A stretch of DNA of 64,000 bases from Tubulanus polymorphus (Eukaryota; Nemertea; Palaeonemertea; Tubulaniformes; Tubulanidae): positions 17,179,110 to 17,243,109 of the forward strand of contig NC_134030.1 of NCBI RefSeq assembly GCF_964204645.1, read 5' to 3'. Made by a program: the position numbers and the translations under genes. Positions within the stretch are counted from its first letter, which is position 1, and the number at the start of each line of letters is the position of its first letter. Below are positions 45,217-58,382 of the stretch, piece after piece. The notes below the pieces were generated by a model. That model saw only the letters and a list, made by a program, of their open reading frames with translations. It was not told the origin of the DNA and did no database searches.

Positions 45217-46992
45217 TATCTCGCTAAAATCATTAAACCACATATACTGTCTTAATCCATGCTAAATAGCACATGGGAGTTTCTTAAAAAACTGAAACAA
45301 TTCGTTTTTAAACCTTCTGATATCCTTGATCAGTCTTGATGTGGAGTCACTATTCACTAATGTATCATTGAAAGAAACCAGAGATGTTTATGTATATCCT
45401 CCAGAAAACCATCAAAACCAAAACTAAATTAAGAATTTTTTCTCCTTGCTAAATTATATTAATTCACGCTGGTGGCGCTTTTGCACTTTAGACCAATCAG
45501 GTGTTTTGTTTTGGTTCAACTCTCCAAATATGGTACTGTTTTATCGTAACGTTGCGAACACGTGTTCATTAGTAAACAACCGTCAAAACGGTTCCTTTTC
45601 TTGTATTTTGAGTATCTATAATCACTTCGGTCCAGTCTTTCAATAAGAAAAGGTAAAGACACGCTTGGCTGAGCTCTGGCTCGTCAGGTTTTATCCAGGT
45701 CTGTGGTGGTTAGAGAGTGAGCGAAGAATTAACACATGTCTTCCCAATGACAGATGTAGAGACGGCGACTCTTATCAAGCTATTTACTTTATTTCGACGA
45801 ATTCACTGACGATGTATCCTCCCGTGTCAACATGGCGAATCCACAATTTCTCTTACGACGTCGAAGAAACTCTTTTCTTCATCAATCGCTCCTCTCATTC
45901 TACTCACAGACCTGTCATACCTTTTTAGCTTATTTATAGGTTACCTAGGCCTGTAATTTTAACCTAATTAGGCCTTTATGTATCTATCTATTTGGTCTAT
46001 TTGGCGTATGATATTTATTGGAATTGGAATTTGTAGTCAAGTTTAAGATTGACTCTTTTCTGTAGATATAGGCACATTTATTGTATGTATAACATATAAT
46101 TTGTACGGTGAGAAATTATCGAGAATCTTATAGATACTTTTCCAGCGATATATACAATTTTCATAGTTACATTTTTACCTAAAAAAAACATTTTTACCTA
46201 CTTGTAAACTTAGTTATTTTCGTGATTCAGGGTTCCGCTTGAGGATGAGGCCATAACTACTCTCGAGAACCCCATTTTGCAGAGATGTTGCGGAGAAGCT
46301 CAGGGGAATCGCTGTGGATGCATTCAGTGCACGCCATACCGATAGGCAGAGTTCATGTGCAGAAGGCACTGGGAATGTTCAGCATGAAAATTCCGTGCGC
46401 ACGGTGTGGAAATAGCCAGGAGTGTATGCGCTGGCCCTGCGAATCGTGTTATTTTTCCCTTTTTGTTCGCTGGGGAGTGGTGATATTGACCTCCGAGGAA
46501 TGATTTTATGTACTTATCCATAACGGATCAAATGCTTATTTCGTTGTTGATATTTTCTTACTTTTCACTTCCGATTAAACCTCGACTTATATAATATCGA
46601 CCTATATTATTTCCAGCGGCAGGAGGCCTCTTCATGATTCCTCTCCAGGGGATCGTGCGACGGAAACGAACTCTTGTAGCCACGCCATATTTATTACCTT
46701 AGACTGCACCAGGTGGTGCCTTCATCACGCTATCTTATCTATGAGGAGTTGCATTTAGTTTATTTAGGTAAAAACGCTACAAATAGATGAGACTATTCCC
46801 AGTCTTCAGTATAATTAAGAAGTTTCCAGTTTCTAGGCGCCATTTTGTGGGGGTCCCTCGAGGTCCCCATTGTTGCGATGATTTTCGCTCATTTTTAAAA
46901 CACAAGTTTAGATTGAATATCATCCTTGCTCAATTAACTTAATTTATACACCATTTTAAAGAAAATGAAATGCAGATATTTGCTGGCGATTC
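45217..46992. other. No gene seen
   Basis: Contains short frames without motifs (for example 45,446-45,928 and 46,285-46,503). The last 150 bases may be the 5' end of the piggyBac element, but no TIR was found. Confidence 0.4.
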
Positions 46993-48891
46993 TTGGAATT
47001 TTTGAACGAAAAAATTGAGAACAGTGGCGATGTGGAACCAAAGACCGCATATCTTAATGGTGCGTTAAAGAAATCGCCAATTATACATCAGATGAGGACA
47101 ATCCACTGCCTCCCCCACCTGCCCCAGCCCCTGATTCTGGTAGTGATCATGACAGTGACAATCAATCTGAAAATCAAGATGATCGTGGCAGGCCTAGAGG
47201 TAGAATTATTCCCCCTAATAGACAGAGATGATGATCCAGATCTCCTGTTAGGGTGAGGAAGGGGAAGGGCTGCTCGAGCTAGAGGAAGAGGCAGGGGTTG
47301 AGGCAGCGGTCGCGGCCGTGCAGTTCCAAATGCGCCATTGCTAGATAACTGGCAGGACCACGACGGGACTATGCCAGATTGGTTGCAGAATTTGAATACA
47401 CCAAATCAAGGAAAGCCTGTAGTTGATACTACAGGGTACACTAAAAAGGATTTTTTGAACCTAACATTATCGCCACATATAGTTGACAAATTAGTAACGG
47501 AAACAAATCATTACTTCGACCAGTATGCCGCTGGACAAAATGCAAAAGAATCTGTGGTGAATTCATGGCAGCCCGTTACTCATCAGGAAATGAATGCTTT
47601 TTTAGCAATTACTATAGTTGCAGCAACATGTAGAAAAGATCCTTTCAAACATATGTGGAGTACCAACTGGATGATAGAAATGCCTGGTATAAGGTTGGTT
47701 ATGTCAAGAAATAGGTTCCAGGATATATTGAGGTTTCTACACACTGTGGACAATACACAGGCTGTACCACAAGGTCAGCCTGGATATGATAGGTGTTTTA
47801 AAATCAAATCTTTCAGTCAAGATTTAGCAACCGCTTGGCAGCAAGCAGCGTATAATCTCGAGAAAAACATATCAATAGATGAATGTATGGTGGCCTTCGT
47901 ATTTATTTTATGCAATATATGCCCAAAAAACCCAAGAAATGGGGAATGAAAGCTTGGGTGCTTGCAGGCAGTGGAACTGGATATGTATATGACTGGAAGC
48001 TATATTCTGGGAAAGATGGTGACCTTGTAGAGAAAGACTTGAGTTCGAAAGTGGTCAAAAATCTTGAGGACGGACTTCCACATGGTCATGTACTGTACAC
48101 GGACAACTTTCATTCAAATGTATCATTATTTGAGGATCTAAAAACAATGGGGATAGGTGCATGTGGAACGGTGAAGTCCAACAGATAGAGAAACCCTCCC
48201 GAAATTTAAAGATTCAACAAAAAGACTAGTGAGCGAATTCTTCGCAAAATTTCCCCTATCTATAGCCATCGGATGGATGGACAAACGCCCAGTTTGTCTG
48301 CTTTCAACTATTCATTCATCAGATACTGTAAGAAAGCCTGTTCGTGACAGACGCCAACAAAATGGATATAGAGAAGTTGATAAACCCACCGCGGTAAATG
48401 ATTACAACTTTTTTATGGGAGGAGTTGATCGATCAGATCAAATGAATTCGTACTTCAGTGTTACTCAACGTACGGTCAAGTGGTGGAAAAAGGTATTATT
48501 TCACCTTATTGTCACTGCGATTACAAATGCTTATCTGCTGTATAAGTCAGTGACATCTAACCCCAGTGAACATCATGACTTTTTGTTGGATTTAGCGAAA
48601 GAACTTTTGGAGGGATACTCGAGGACCCGTCCGACAGTTGTCTCAGCAGGTGATAATGAGATGCGTCTGACTGAAAGACATTTCCTCGAAAAAGTTCACC
48701 AGAAACCTAACTGCGCTGTATGTACAAAGAGAGATCCAGTGAACCAAAATAAATACCTTAGACGGAAACAAACAGTGTACAGGTGCAAAACTTGTGTTCC
48801 TAAAGTTGGACTATACGCTTTGCCGTGTTTTGAAATTTTTCATACGCAGAAGCACTATGTACGGTACTATGAACGCCATTTCCTCCAATAA
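46993..48891 (+). pseudogene. piggyBac-like transposase 2, nearly full length with frameshifts
   Basis: The N-terminal acidic/Pro-rich segment (DNPLPPPPAPAPDSGSDHD at about 47,097) and an Arg-rich part are broken by stops. The main frame 47,338-47,949 reads WLQNLNTP, LTLSPHIVDKLV, EMNAFLAI, MSRNRFQDILRFLH and ISIDECMV (first catalytic Asp). It then shifts to 47,883-48,188 (YMPKKPKKWGMKAWVLAGSG, LYTDNFHSN with the second Asp), which ends at a stop after KSNR. It shifts again to 48,229-48,891 (NFFMGGVDRSDQMNSY, VKWWKKVLFHLI). The C-terminal Cys cluster (CAVCTKRD, CKTCV...LPCFEIFH) is intact. Relatives excise at TTAA. Three disruptions make it inactive. A right-end candidate GGTGCGAAAGGATTAA lies at 49,251-49,266 without a left partner. 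It is less decayed than the 3 kb copy. Confidence 0.9.
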
Positions 48892-50024
48892 GAAAGGTAA
48901 TGATATTAATATTTCTCTATTTTTATTGTCACATATGTAATTTAGATCACATTTTGTAGCGCAGTTAGCATTTATTTCTGATTTTACAGACATTATTAAT
49001 TTTTCCCACAAAATTCGGCATATTTCATACATTTTATACAAAAAACTTCAAATTTTACCAAATTTTCTTTTGTCAAATCTAAAAACATCATATACCATAA
49101 GAATCTGCAGAATGTGCTTTAGCAAGTTTTCTTTTACAGCTAAAGGCTAGGAGCAATAGTTTTAGAGGAATTTGAAGTTAGGTACTAATTTTGGTCTATT
49201 GTTGCAATGTACAGCCGGGATCCGTGGTAACCAGTGTCAATGTACAGCTGGGTGCGAAAGGATTAATAAACATCAGTTGTCCGTTTGTTAATCGCCATTG
49301 TGCTACGTTCCCCTTGCAACTATACTTAAGGAATCTTTAGGTAGCTATAGTACAATATCACAGTTTATATAATGTATATTACTAGTTACTTATTGCTTTA
49401 ATTATCAAAAAGTAAACAATGATAATGATGATTAAGTACTGATAAGTTACATCATATTAGGTTTACTGGCGCCAGAGGTCGAACACACCACACAGTTGAA
49501 AAAGGTGTACTGATTTTAAAGATCATGGAAACTTTTTTCGTAAGAAAATACGTAACGATAACAGTACTTAATACAATTTTGCCCCAATAGGTCATTCAAT
49601 AGGTTGACGCAAAACAAACCATTTATATATTTATTGTATTGCTGCATTGAAGTGTATTCAAAAAAATTGATAAATTGCAAAATTGATTGTTTTATCCACA
49701 ACTAGTGACATCATTCTTAGAATAACACAAACAACATAGATGGAAACTAATGCAGTAGAAATGCTATCAAATAACATAAGCGAAAGAGAAAGTGCCTGTA
49801 ATATTCATCTACCTCACTATTCGAATCAATACCAGCCGACGAAGAAGGTTATGATAAAGAGAAGTTGTTCATTTCAATGCCTCTCATTTGTTCGAGCCTG
49901 AGGCATCTTTGTCTGACAGCGATGGCGAAATCCATATTTTCAGACACCACATTATAATCACGAGAAACAAACAAATGCACCACATAAGAAAGTTTCGGCA
50001 TGTGATTTCTAAGCATATAAAATT
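48892..50024. other. No gene seen
   Basis: Includes the presumed 3' end of the piggyBac element (to about 49,266) and AT-rich spacer. The Helitron fragment's upstream part may start near 49,741 in broken frames. Confidence 0.4.
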
Positions 50025-50279
50025 ATGTTTAGGCCCCAATCTTTCAATATCCTCCTCAAACCAGTTCTGGGTGGACATGTTTGCCAAAATCGAAACAGGA
50101 TGCTGTGCTATGGTCGTCACTATGGTAGACCAGATCTGCTTATAACCTTTACATGCAATCGAAAGTGGCAGCAGATCCAAGATGTTTTATTTCATGGTCA
50201 ACATGCACACGATCGACATGATATCGTAGCACAACTGTTTAAACTTAAACTGAAAAAAACTTATAGATGCTATAGTTAG
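50025..50279 (+). pseudogene. Helitron Rep/helicase-like N-terminal fragment
   Basis: The frame reads YGRHYGRPDLLITFTCNRKW, then QQIQDVLFHGQ, DRHDIVAQLFKLKLKK. This is the hallmark YG.PD.F.TFTCNP.W.EI...L..GQ...DRPD.V.RVFK.KL block of Helitron_like_N proteins. The catalytic HUH and Tyr motifs and the helicase are absent, so only a scrap of the rolling-circle protein remains. Confidence 0.8.
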
Positions 50280-50496
50280 ATACTAGGTCTTTGGTCCAAT
50301 CCAATGCTACATATACATTAATAATTGAGTGGCAGAAGAGTGGTCTACCACATGATGGTGATACAACATCATCAGCGTGGACAGACCGTCAGCACCAATC
50401 ATTGACAGGCTTTCTCAGTGGACGGAGGTGTGGACTAAAAGAACAAATTTGTAGGACTTAGCACTTATTTGTTTTAAATATCGGCAAGGAAACGGT

Positions 50497-50760
50497 TTTT
50501 ATCAATTAAGCACAACTATTTTCCCGAACTGGAGGGGTTCTCTGGACTATCACGGCGAGTTCAGTTGGATCATGATCTTTTCAACTATATAAGTAGCTAC
50601 GACTTTGTATGCATATCAGAGACAAAAACTGATGATTGTGATTCTCCGCTAGTAAAAGAATATCTTCATAAGGGTAAAACGTTATTTTGAAAAAGACGTA
50701 TCAGGCGGAATAGCAATTATTTACAATGATGAACATCTTCGTAAATTATAATCTGTTCAA
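50497..50760 (+). pseudogene. LINE apurinic-like endonuclease fragment
   Basis: PELEGFSGLSRRVQLDHDLF, then YISSYDFVCISETKTDD and, after a shift, SGGIAIIYNDEHLRKL. The order yDi..lSETk.d followed by R.SGGiai.v... matches the endonuclease (EEP fold) domain of LINE ORF2, with the catalytic Glu in SETKT. In an intact element this domain nicks target DNA. Truncated on both sides; no RT follows. Confidence 0.6.
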
Positions 50761-50780
50761 GAGGGTTGATGACTTAGACA

Positions 50781-50816
50781 TTCAGGCTGGTGTGTTCATG
50801 TACACACCAGCCTGAA
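50781..50816. repeat. Short inverted repeat, 14-bp arms
   Basis: TTCAGGCTGGTGTG and its exact complement are separated by 8 bases (TTCATGTA). Confidence 0.85.
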
Positions 50817-51120
50817 CGTCTGTATAATTTGAAAAGATACACAACATCCTTGTTAGAGTACTCCATATACCTGATGATGGCTATTAGTTTAAGGACAAAA
50901 TATTTTTCAAATATGCATATTCTTTTAGTTTTACTTTGGCTGAAATTATTGTGAGATTTCTTTCATAGTCAAATTATACCTAGTCATATAATATAGCCAA
51001 TCCAGAGTTAAAGGATAGCCCTCCCTGGCTCGTGCTGACTTACGCAAAATATTCACTCGAAATATTCTAACTTTTATTTTTAGCTGCGGTTTCGGATTGC
51101 ATTGGGAATTGTTAGTTGCT

Positions 51121-51439
51121 ATGGATCCCAGCAAACCAAGAAGAAAATATCGCAAGTACCTTGGTTCTGTTTTTTCACCAGAGAGCAGTTCCATTGTTCC
51201 TCGAAGGACACTGAAGGTGGAAGGTCAAGAATTGCCCTCAACGTCATCATCTTCAGTGGTGGATATAAATTGTAGACCCAAACAAACAGTGACAGAGACT
51301 CTGGATGAATGTTATGGCAATCTTACTGAGGAAGAAGATAGCAATATTCAATGCACTCAACCTTTCCCAGATGTAAATGGAACACTGTCACAGGAAACTC
51401 ATACAGGCCTAAATATCGATAAGGACAGGTTCCAAAATT
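51121..51439 (+). pseudogene. Candidate N-terminal exon of the CACTA-like transposase
   Basis: The frame MDPSKPRRKYRKYLGSVFSP, then PRRTLKVEGQ and a Ser/Thr-rich acidic part, ends at a GTAAGT donor (51,440). Basic KYR.YL plus PRRT openings are what I expect at the start of animal CACTA/EnSpm-like proteins, and the next CACTA-like blocks lie downstream on the same strand. A second candidate exon at about 51,784-51,900 is broken. The link to 52,618-54,134 is inference. Confidence 0.45.
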
Positions 51440-52617
51440 GTAAGTAATAATTGAAGTATATAAGCCAAATTATGAGCCCGATGATACGTCTGATTACTAA
51501 CTTATTACTACTAGATATATCTGCCAAATATTCTGTACTGGTACCTATTTTGCCTTATGTGTATCGTAGCGATTGTCTCTTAGTTCGAGTTCCTACCCTT
51601 CCCTGGTAACATCTGTACTTTTGAAAATAGTGTAGGTCTAGGCCTAGGCCCTATATCATTATCATTTTCCCTTTTGTTTTTGTGATGTTTAGTTAAAACC
51701 TTGAAATGTTAGAATTATATATCATCAATTATGGGTTTTGCTTACTAACTAAAATAACTTAAACTTAATGTATATTTCTAATAGATGATTGGTATGAAAA
51801 TCCTCGAGTATTGGAAGTGACGACATCAGAGTTGTTTTTTCCGATGAAATGAAGTCCAAGGATGAACATGTTCTAGAACATGATTTAAATGTTGTTGGAG
51901 GTAAGGGCTCTTGAGAATTAATGTTTCTTCAAAATATGACCGATGATCAAATGTTTTTCATCTCACATGTTTTTTTATGTCTCTTTCCCAAATGCTGACC
52001 ATTTACTGAAAGTTGATGTCATCCAGGCTGAAGTGGAGTTACGTTATGAGCTTCAGCCCGCTGCGGAATTAGAGCAAATTGATGGACCCAATTGATTGAC
52101 CCAATTTGAACCAAGACTATTATGCCAATGTGAAATATTGATAGAATAATTTGCGAGCTTGATTTGTCTGCTACTTTAAGCCTTTCATGTTTTCGTTGAC
52201 CTCTTTTGAGACAAATAGATCATCTTTAGCTCCAATGTGACTGAAAGTCTTCAGATGGTTTGGGAGGATAGCGGTGGTCATCCCTTCCATCAACTTTTTC
52301 TTTAAATTGCTAATTAAATAGTCCTTATACATGTTCATTGGATCAAGTTGAAACTTTTGTACCAATGAGGGATCTATGGGCCAAAGCCAAAAACAATATA
52401 GAGCCATATTTATCCCAGAAACTGGCCCAAGATTCTAAATGGCCACCATAACTTGAAACATGCAGGGGTGATGTACCTAGCATCTTAAATCTATGAAATA
52501 GCTCAAGTATTTCACAAGGAGAGCATGGTATCCCGAACACCTAGCTTCAATTATAATTAGCAGCCTGGTCATTAGCACTTGTTGATCAATTGGTGAAATG
52601 TTTTAATCTTCCTTTTT

Positions 52618-54134
52618 TAAAGCCTCTTCTGCAAGATGAACTTTTGGATGAACCCCTTTACGCTGATGCTGAAAAAACATAGCGAGAATCAGTTACATCG
52701 ATATTGACATTTTCACTGAAAGCTGGATTGACATCTGTTGCGTTGACTGGCCTCCTAGATCTTCTTACAAATCTTTTACCAAAGAGTACAATTCTTCAAG
52801 GTACGAAGTTTCTTTTCCGTAAAATATTTAATGAATGTGAAGGAAGTCACCAAATGAAATTTTATTGTCCTGATTGTAATGCTTCGCTTGAAAATGAAAA
52901 TCTGCAATATCACTGTAGGCATTGTGCTAAAGTTTTCACCAAAAAATGTTTGGAGGAAAATGGTGATTTTTTTCTCTACATGCCAGTTGCAGACCAATTA
53001 AAGCCATTGTTAAATAACCCTGATGTTGTGGCTAATATTGATTACAAACACACTGGAATAGCTCAGCAAGGTTTTTCAGATATTTATGATGGGGATGTTT
53101 ATCAAAGAAATGAGAAGTATATGCAAGGGAATAATATGACAATATCCATTAGCACCGATGGTGTGCCTTTATTTAAATCATCAAATTTAGGTCTGTGGCC
53201 ATTGCAAGTAATTTTGAATGATCTGCCACCTAATTTACGCAAGAAGAGTGTCATAGTAGCTGGGTTGTGGTTTGGATCTAATAAGCCTAACATCAATACA
53301 TTTTTTCAGCCCCATTTATCGATGAGTGTCAGTCATTTTCCACTGTGGGTATCAATTGGATGAAAGATGGCGAAAATATAAATTCTTAAGTATTTGTCAC
53401 ATGTTGTGCCGCAGATAGCCCAGAACGCTGTATCCTTCAGAACATAAAACCGTTCAATGGGGAGTATGGCTGTTCCTGGTGTCTGCATTCAGGTTTACAG
53501 CTCTAGCCAGGGCATAGAGTGTATCCTTCAAGGGTTTAAGTATTGAGAACCCATGATCTTTTTTAACATCATGCTAACAAAGCGGAGAATCTGCCTGTTA
53601 CAGGTGTAAAAGGTCCAAGTATTTTAATGATGTTGGATGGATTTGATATGACCGATGGATTTGTTGTTGCATTGTGCAGACCTCGGTGTCGCACATCAAC
53701 TTACAACACTTTGGTTGGATTCTAAACATCATGAGGAAGATTGGTATGTTGGCCTGCAAATCGCAGGTATGGATTCGAAAATCAAAACAATCTTCCCACC
53801 CAATGAGATATCTCGTTTACCTCGCTCAGCTACTGAACGTAAATATTGGAAAGGTGCAGAATGGAATAACTGGGTGTTTTTGTATAGCATTATCTGGCAT
53901 TTTACGTGCTGATTATTCTTTTGTCTTTTCATCGAGGGAATGTATCTATTAAATCAGCGAGCGGTTACAGCAGAGCAGTTAGATCATGCCGCGAACTGCC
54001 TCAATAAGTTTGTGTGTGAGTTTGAAGCTTTTTACCGGGTCGAAAACATGACGTATAATGTTCACCAGTTAGTTCACATGTCAGTGCGTGAGGAATTGGG
54101 GTCCCTTATGGTGCTACTCTACATACATCTTTGA
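52618..54134 (+). pseudogene. CACTA/EnSpm-like transposase, decayed
   Basis: The frame starts KPLLQDELLDEPLYADAEKT-stop-RESVTSILTFSLKAGL (TAG at about 52,680). It continues to 53,363 with CPDCNASLENENLQYHCRHC (zinc knuckle) and STDGVPLFKSSNLGLWPLQV, then LNDLPPNLR, GLWFGSNKPNINTF. DG.P.F..S...LWP..... ELP...R and LW.G..KP.. are the CACTA transposase hallmarks. In other frames follow CCAADSPERCILQNIKPFNG...GCSWCLHSG (53,402-53,500), HQLTTLWLDSKHHEEDWYVG with PPNEISRLPRSATERKYWKG (53,655-53,912), and LNKFVCEFEAFYRVENMTYN-VHQLVHM (53,940-54,134). Four or more frameshifts or stops make it inactive. CACTACG-type ends were not found. Confidence 0.8.
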
Positions 54135-55865
54135 GGGTTACATTCAAGATATTATCCATATGTACCATGGCACTCAAGCTGTATGCGCCTTTATCTAACT
54201 AAAACCCGAATCAAGACTCTATGTATATGTAATTTTATTAAGAGAATATCTTCAAATTTATCAGCCGCGTCTGAGTGACGGTCTATCAATGTGCCTAGCG
54301 CTGCACGAATTTAAGCTAGGGTTTTAGGGTCGTCTGATCAAAATGTATCATAATTAGCATATTCCTCAATTCTCATGTTTTCATCCCTATAAATTTTATG
54401 TAGTTACAGAGAAATCAATCATAGTTGAGGGGCGAATTGGCAAATTCTTAGATCCAAGAAGATGTCCATGTTGGTTTCAGTCATATTGGATCATGCACAC
54501 TTGACGCTGTCATTTTCGGGCGGCCAATCTGCGAGACTAGGTGCTCATTCCATACATGATTTTGACTTTGGATACTTTCTGCTATATACATGTAAAGCAT
54601 AAATGAATTCTATGAACATTTTTTTTAAGGGTAATTAGCAGGTGGGTCATTCCATGTAATATGGACCAAGGCTTGCCCACTCATAGTCTTAGAATGTCTT
54701 CAAACTTTCTGTATAACTATATGAGGCCATTATAAGCAAGTGGCCAAAATTTTAGCTTAATCGCTTCAATACTTTTGGAAATACAGCCAGTCTTATACCC
54801 CACCCTCAAACAGGCCTAATTCTTGTTGACGAACTGGCAACTTCATGTCCATTTTTCTTTGCATGTATAAGGCAAGGAACTGATATACTTTAAATCCCTA
54901 CAGTATGGGGTAAGTTCTTTTGGACAAATAGAACATTTTCATGTTCAACTCGTTTTAAGGTCGCCCCCAGGGGGGTCAAAAATGATAAAATCCACTTTTC
55001 ACCCGCTTTTGGGTACATTTTCAGTAGATTGTTTTTATGCTTTGTTATGTAATAATTCACTCATCCTTATGATTTCTAAATAGCATGAGGGTTATTTTGT
55101 TCATATGTACCTTAATTTTTACGGCCTTTGACCCCACCCCTTGATCTCCAAGGGGGTTAACTTTGACCCGAATTTTCTCAAAAGAACCCCTTTATATTCT
55201 ATTAAGTTTTTGTGTGGTGGGAACTATTATGGTAACCAATAACCTCTTCAAATATGATCTTATGTCTATATATGATTCCTGGGGATGTGGCAGCCGATCG
55301 AATTTTTAGGGAAATTTGCCATTTTTGCGATATTGCATTTTTGGCTACCCTGTTTGTTTGAAAAAATTGTATGGAAACATTTTAAAACTAATTAGAACAA
55401 TAGAATATGGCCCATGATACTTGAAAAACACTTAAAACCTGCTTTCAAAGACTTAATATTCAATATAATGATTCATAAATATCGATGGATAGTGAAATTC
55501 TAATGATATCAGTCACTTTTTTAAATTTTCTGAGATCAAATTTTTCATTTTTTATGCCTTCAGTACATACTACCCTTAAAGATTCCTGTACAATGGGACT
55601 AGTTCTATGGTATAAAGTAAACACTCTTAAGTGAAGCTGCACAAAATTGTTTAAGAACTACAACCAAAAAGGTTATAATGACTTAAACACATAATTTTCG
55701 CTGCTGTTGACTGTACATAAATCTATGAGAAAGTTCTGGTATTTTTATCTTGTTGCCAACCAACTAACTTCAACACTACCTCATAAATCAATAAAAGCTT
55801 ATGATATTGGCATTACTGTGTATATGACCTTCTTAAGTTTTGTTTCTATGCTGTGAGTTTTAAAC
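54135..55865. other. No gene seen; repeat shared with 62.2-62.4 kb
   Basis: Non-coding upstream region of the 55,866 transposase. The segment 55,388-55,680 reappears reverse-complemented at about 62,187-62,424, lacking roughly 45 internal bases there. This may be the 5' part of the transposon that carries the downstream ORFs. Confidence 0.5.
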
Positions 55866-58382
55866 ATGGATGAAAATTCTACCATCAAATGTTCAGTCGG
55901 TTTTTTACTGAATTCTCATTGTCACCAGTATGGAGATTGTAAAATCAATGGTTTTATTGAGTGCAGTCAAGAAGAATTAGCTTTGATTTCAACAAGGGCA
56001 AGAATTAGTGTGAATGAAGTAAGAACTGTATGCTGCTGCCATAGAAAATACTACCTCCATATTTTTCCTCATATGAAGATGAACCAAAGTTGTTGTGATC
56101 CGATGAAAGGGCACAAAAAGTTGGTTTCCAAGGGATTAAAAGATGTTGATTCGGATATAATTCAACTTGTTTTGTTAAAAACAAGAGAAAAAGTTTTTCA
56201 AGGACAAAAGATTTGTTACAACTGTATAAAAAAAATGAATGATTCGTTGGATTTGAGAAGTGACGCAGAAGATTCCGTAGATGTTTGTGATAATGATACT
56301 TCTTACGCCAGTATAGAAACATTGAATAATAGTTTCATGTCTGTTGGTGTTTCAGCACTCAAATACGTTAAAGAAGTAAGAAAAGAAAATTATGGCAAAA
56401 GAAAATTAAGAGAATTTGAGGGAGCAGCAACAAGACATGTGGCCTCTCATTTAGGAGTTTCTCCGAGTAAATTGCGTCGCGAAGAGCCTGTTATTTGTCA
56501 TTGTTTGAGTAAAGATGATATTGCTGATTTGATAACTAAATTCAAAGAAAAACTTAGGAACAGCACACATAATGAAAAGATCAGCTATCTAACAATTATA
56601 CCGAAATCATGGACTATTTCTCAAGCAGTTCAGGAATTTCAAGAAGTAGGTGTCACCCGGTACATGGTAAAAGAGGCACGAAAATTGTTAAAAAAACAAA
56701 GGACTATTAGCAGAACGTCCTCCAATGAGTCGTTGTAAAATACCTCCCGAAACTATTAATGAAGTGATCAAGTTTTACCAAGATGACTCTTTTTCAAGGC
56801 AGTTACCAGGAAAAAAAGATTTTGTTAGTGTCTGTATTAATGGTATTAAAGTTCATCAGCAAAAGCGTCTGATTCTGACCAATCAAAAAGAGCTTCACTC
56901 AAATTTTAAGAAAGAAACTGGCTTAAAGATAGGATTTTCAAAGTTTGCGGAACTTAGGCCAAAATGGTGTGTGACTGTTTCTTCCAGTGGTAGTCATAAT
57001 GTGTGCGAATTCGAAAAACATCAAAATGTTAAATTTATGGTTGATTCAATCAATCAGGATTACCATAATTTGATGGATCTAATTGTATGCAATCGAGCTT
57101 CAAAAGACTGTATGCTACATAGATGTGAAGAATGTCCCGACAAACAACGATTGCAGGACTATTTGCAAAATTATCTACTACATGAAGATGGTGGTGATTT
57201 GATTAAATTCAATGAATGGGTTTCAACAGATCGCGTGGAAATTATCCGCAGAGAAATAATGTTAGAAGATTTTATTGACTTATTGTGTAATAGATTATAT
57301 GAATTGACTCCTCACTCATTTGTTGCTAAAGTTCAGGCAGCTTATTTCAAATTGGCAAAACTTACATTAGATACCAAAACACAGTCGTAATTCTGGATTT
57401 TGCGGAAAATTATAGTGTTATTCTTCAAGATCGCGTTCAGTCAATATTGGGACAAGAGACAATTACTATTCATCCAATGGTGTTTTATTTTAAAGAAAAT
57501 GACCAACTTTGCGAGGAAAGTATTTGTTTTATATCGGACAGTTTGAAACATGAAACGAACACGGTTTACTCTTTTCAAGACATTTTTACCAAATATTTGA
57601 AAGGAAAATATCCTCATCTAGAAACGATCAAATATTTCAGTGACGGATGCGCTGGACAATACAAAAATTATAAAAATTTATGTCTCTTCGGACTTCAAGC
57701 AGAATGGCATTTCTTTGCCACTAGCCATGGCAAAGGAGTATGTGATGGAGTAGGTGGCACCGTCAAACGTCTCGCAGCTCGCGCTAGTCTTCAGTGTAAG
57801 TTGATCAGAAATGCTTTTGAGATGTATGATTTTTGTGTTGAAGACATCAAAAACATTAAATTTTTTCTGGTGAAGAAAACTGACATTGAAAGCTTCCACC
57901 AAGATTTGGAGGCTAGATATCTACTTGGCAAAACAGTAGAAGGAACGCGGTCCTTTCATAGCTTTGTTCCAATCGACATAAATTCGCTCAGAGTGAAAAG
58001 ATTTTCTAAAGATGATGCATCAACAGTGCGCAATGTTGTAAAAACTCCTTTGACAGATAATGTAATTCCCAACTATGATGCCTGTAAAGAACTTGGTATT
58101 AGTGATTATGTGGCTCCATTGTATGATGGAAATTGGTGGATTGGTTTAGTCACAGAGATAAGCCAACAAAATGAGGATTGCTTGATTTCATTCATGCATC
58201 CACATGGGCCAGCAAGATCATTTGCTTGGCCCGGACGGCAAGATTCCTGTTGGATTCCATTTTCCGATGTCTTGATGAAGCTGCAAATACCTACAACTGT
58301 AACAGGAAGACAGTACTCAATTGCAGACACTCATCTAGTGACCATCATGGACGAGCTGGTAAAACATTCTACTACTCATTAG
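55866..58382 (+). pseudogene. Transposase-like gene in three frames (unnamed animal family)
   Basis: Three long frames (55,866-56,738, 56,725-57,390, 57,447-58,382) form one protein of about 830 aa split by two shifts. The first shift is one extra A in an A7 run near 56,689-56,695; removing it reads KGLLAERPPMSRCKIPPE. The second is near 57,375, after which VILDFAENYSVILQDRVQ continues. The N-terminus has Cys-rich fingers (VCCCHRKYY, KICYNCIKKM). The core has KYFSDGCAGQYKNYKNLCLF, then AEWHFFATSHGKGVCDGVGG-TVKRLAARASL. The C-terminus has LYDGNWWIGLVTEISQQ and a WPGRQDSCWIP part. I know this core as a repeated family in cnidarians, fish and invertebrates, but not its formal name; FSDGCA..YKN may hold a catalytic Asp. 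It is well preserved apart from the shifts. Confidence 0.7.

Noticed and set aside
45446-45928. Two plus-strand frames after the membrane-protein gene
   Set aside because: No motif or splice support; composition not distinctive.
49251-49266. GGTGCGAAAGGATTAA as the right end of piggyBac 2
   Set aside because: Plausible TTAA end, but no matching left terminus was found, so the element borders are not asserted.
52171-52540. Two minus-strand frames (65 and 78 codons)
   Set aside because: No motif recognised, no splice support, and they lie between the CACTA-like blocks of the other strand; they could be an unknown insertion but are not supportable.
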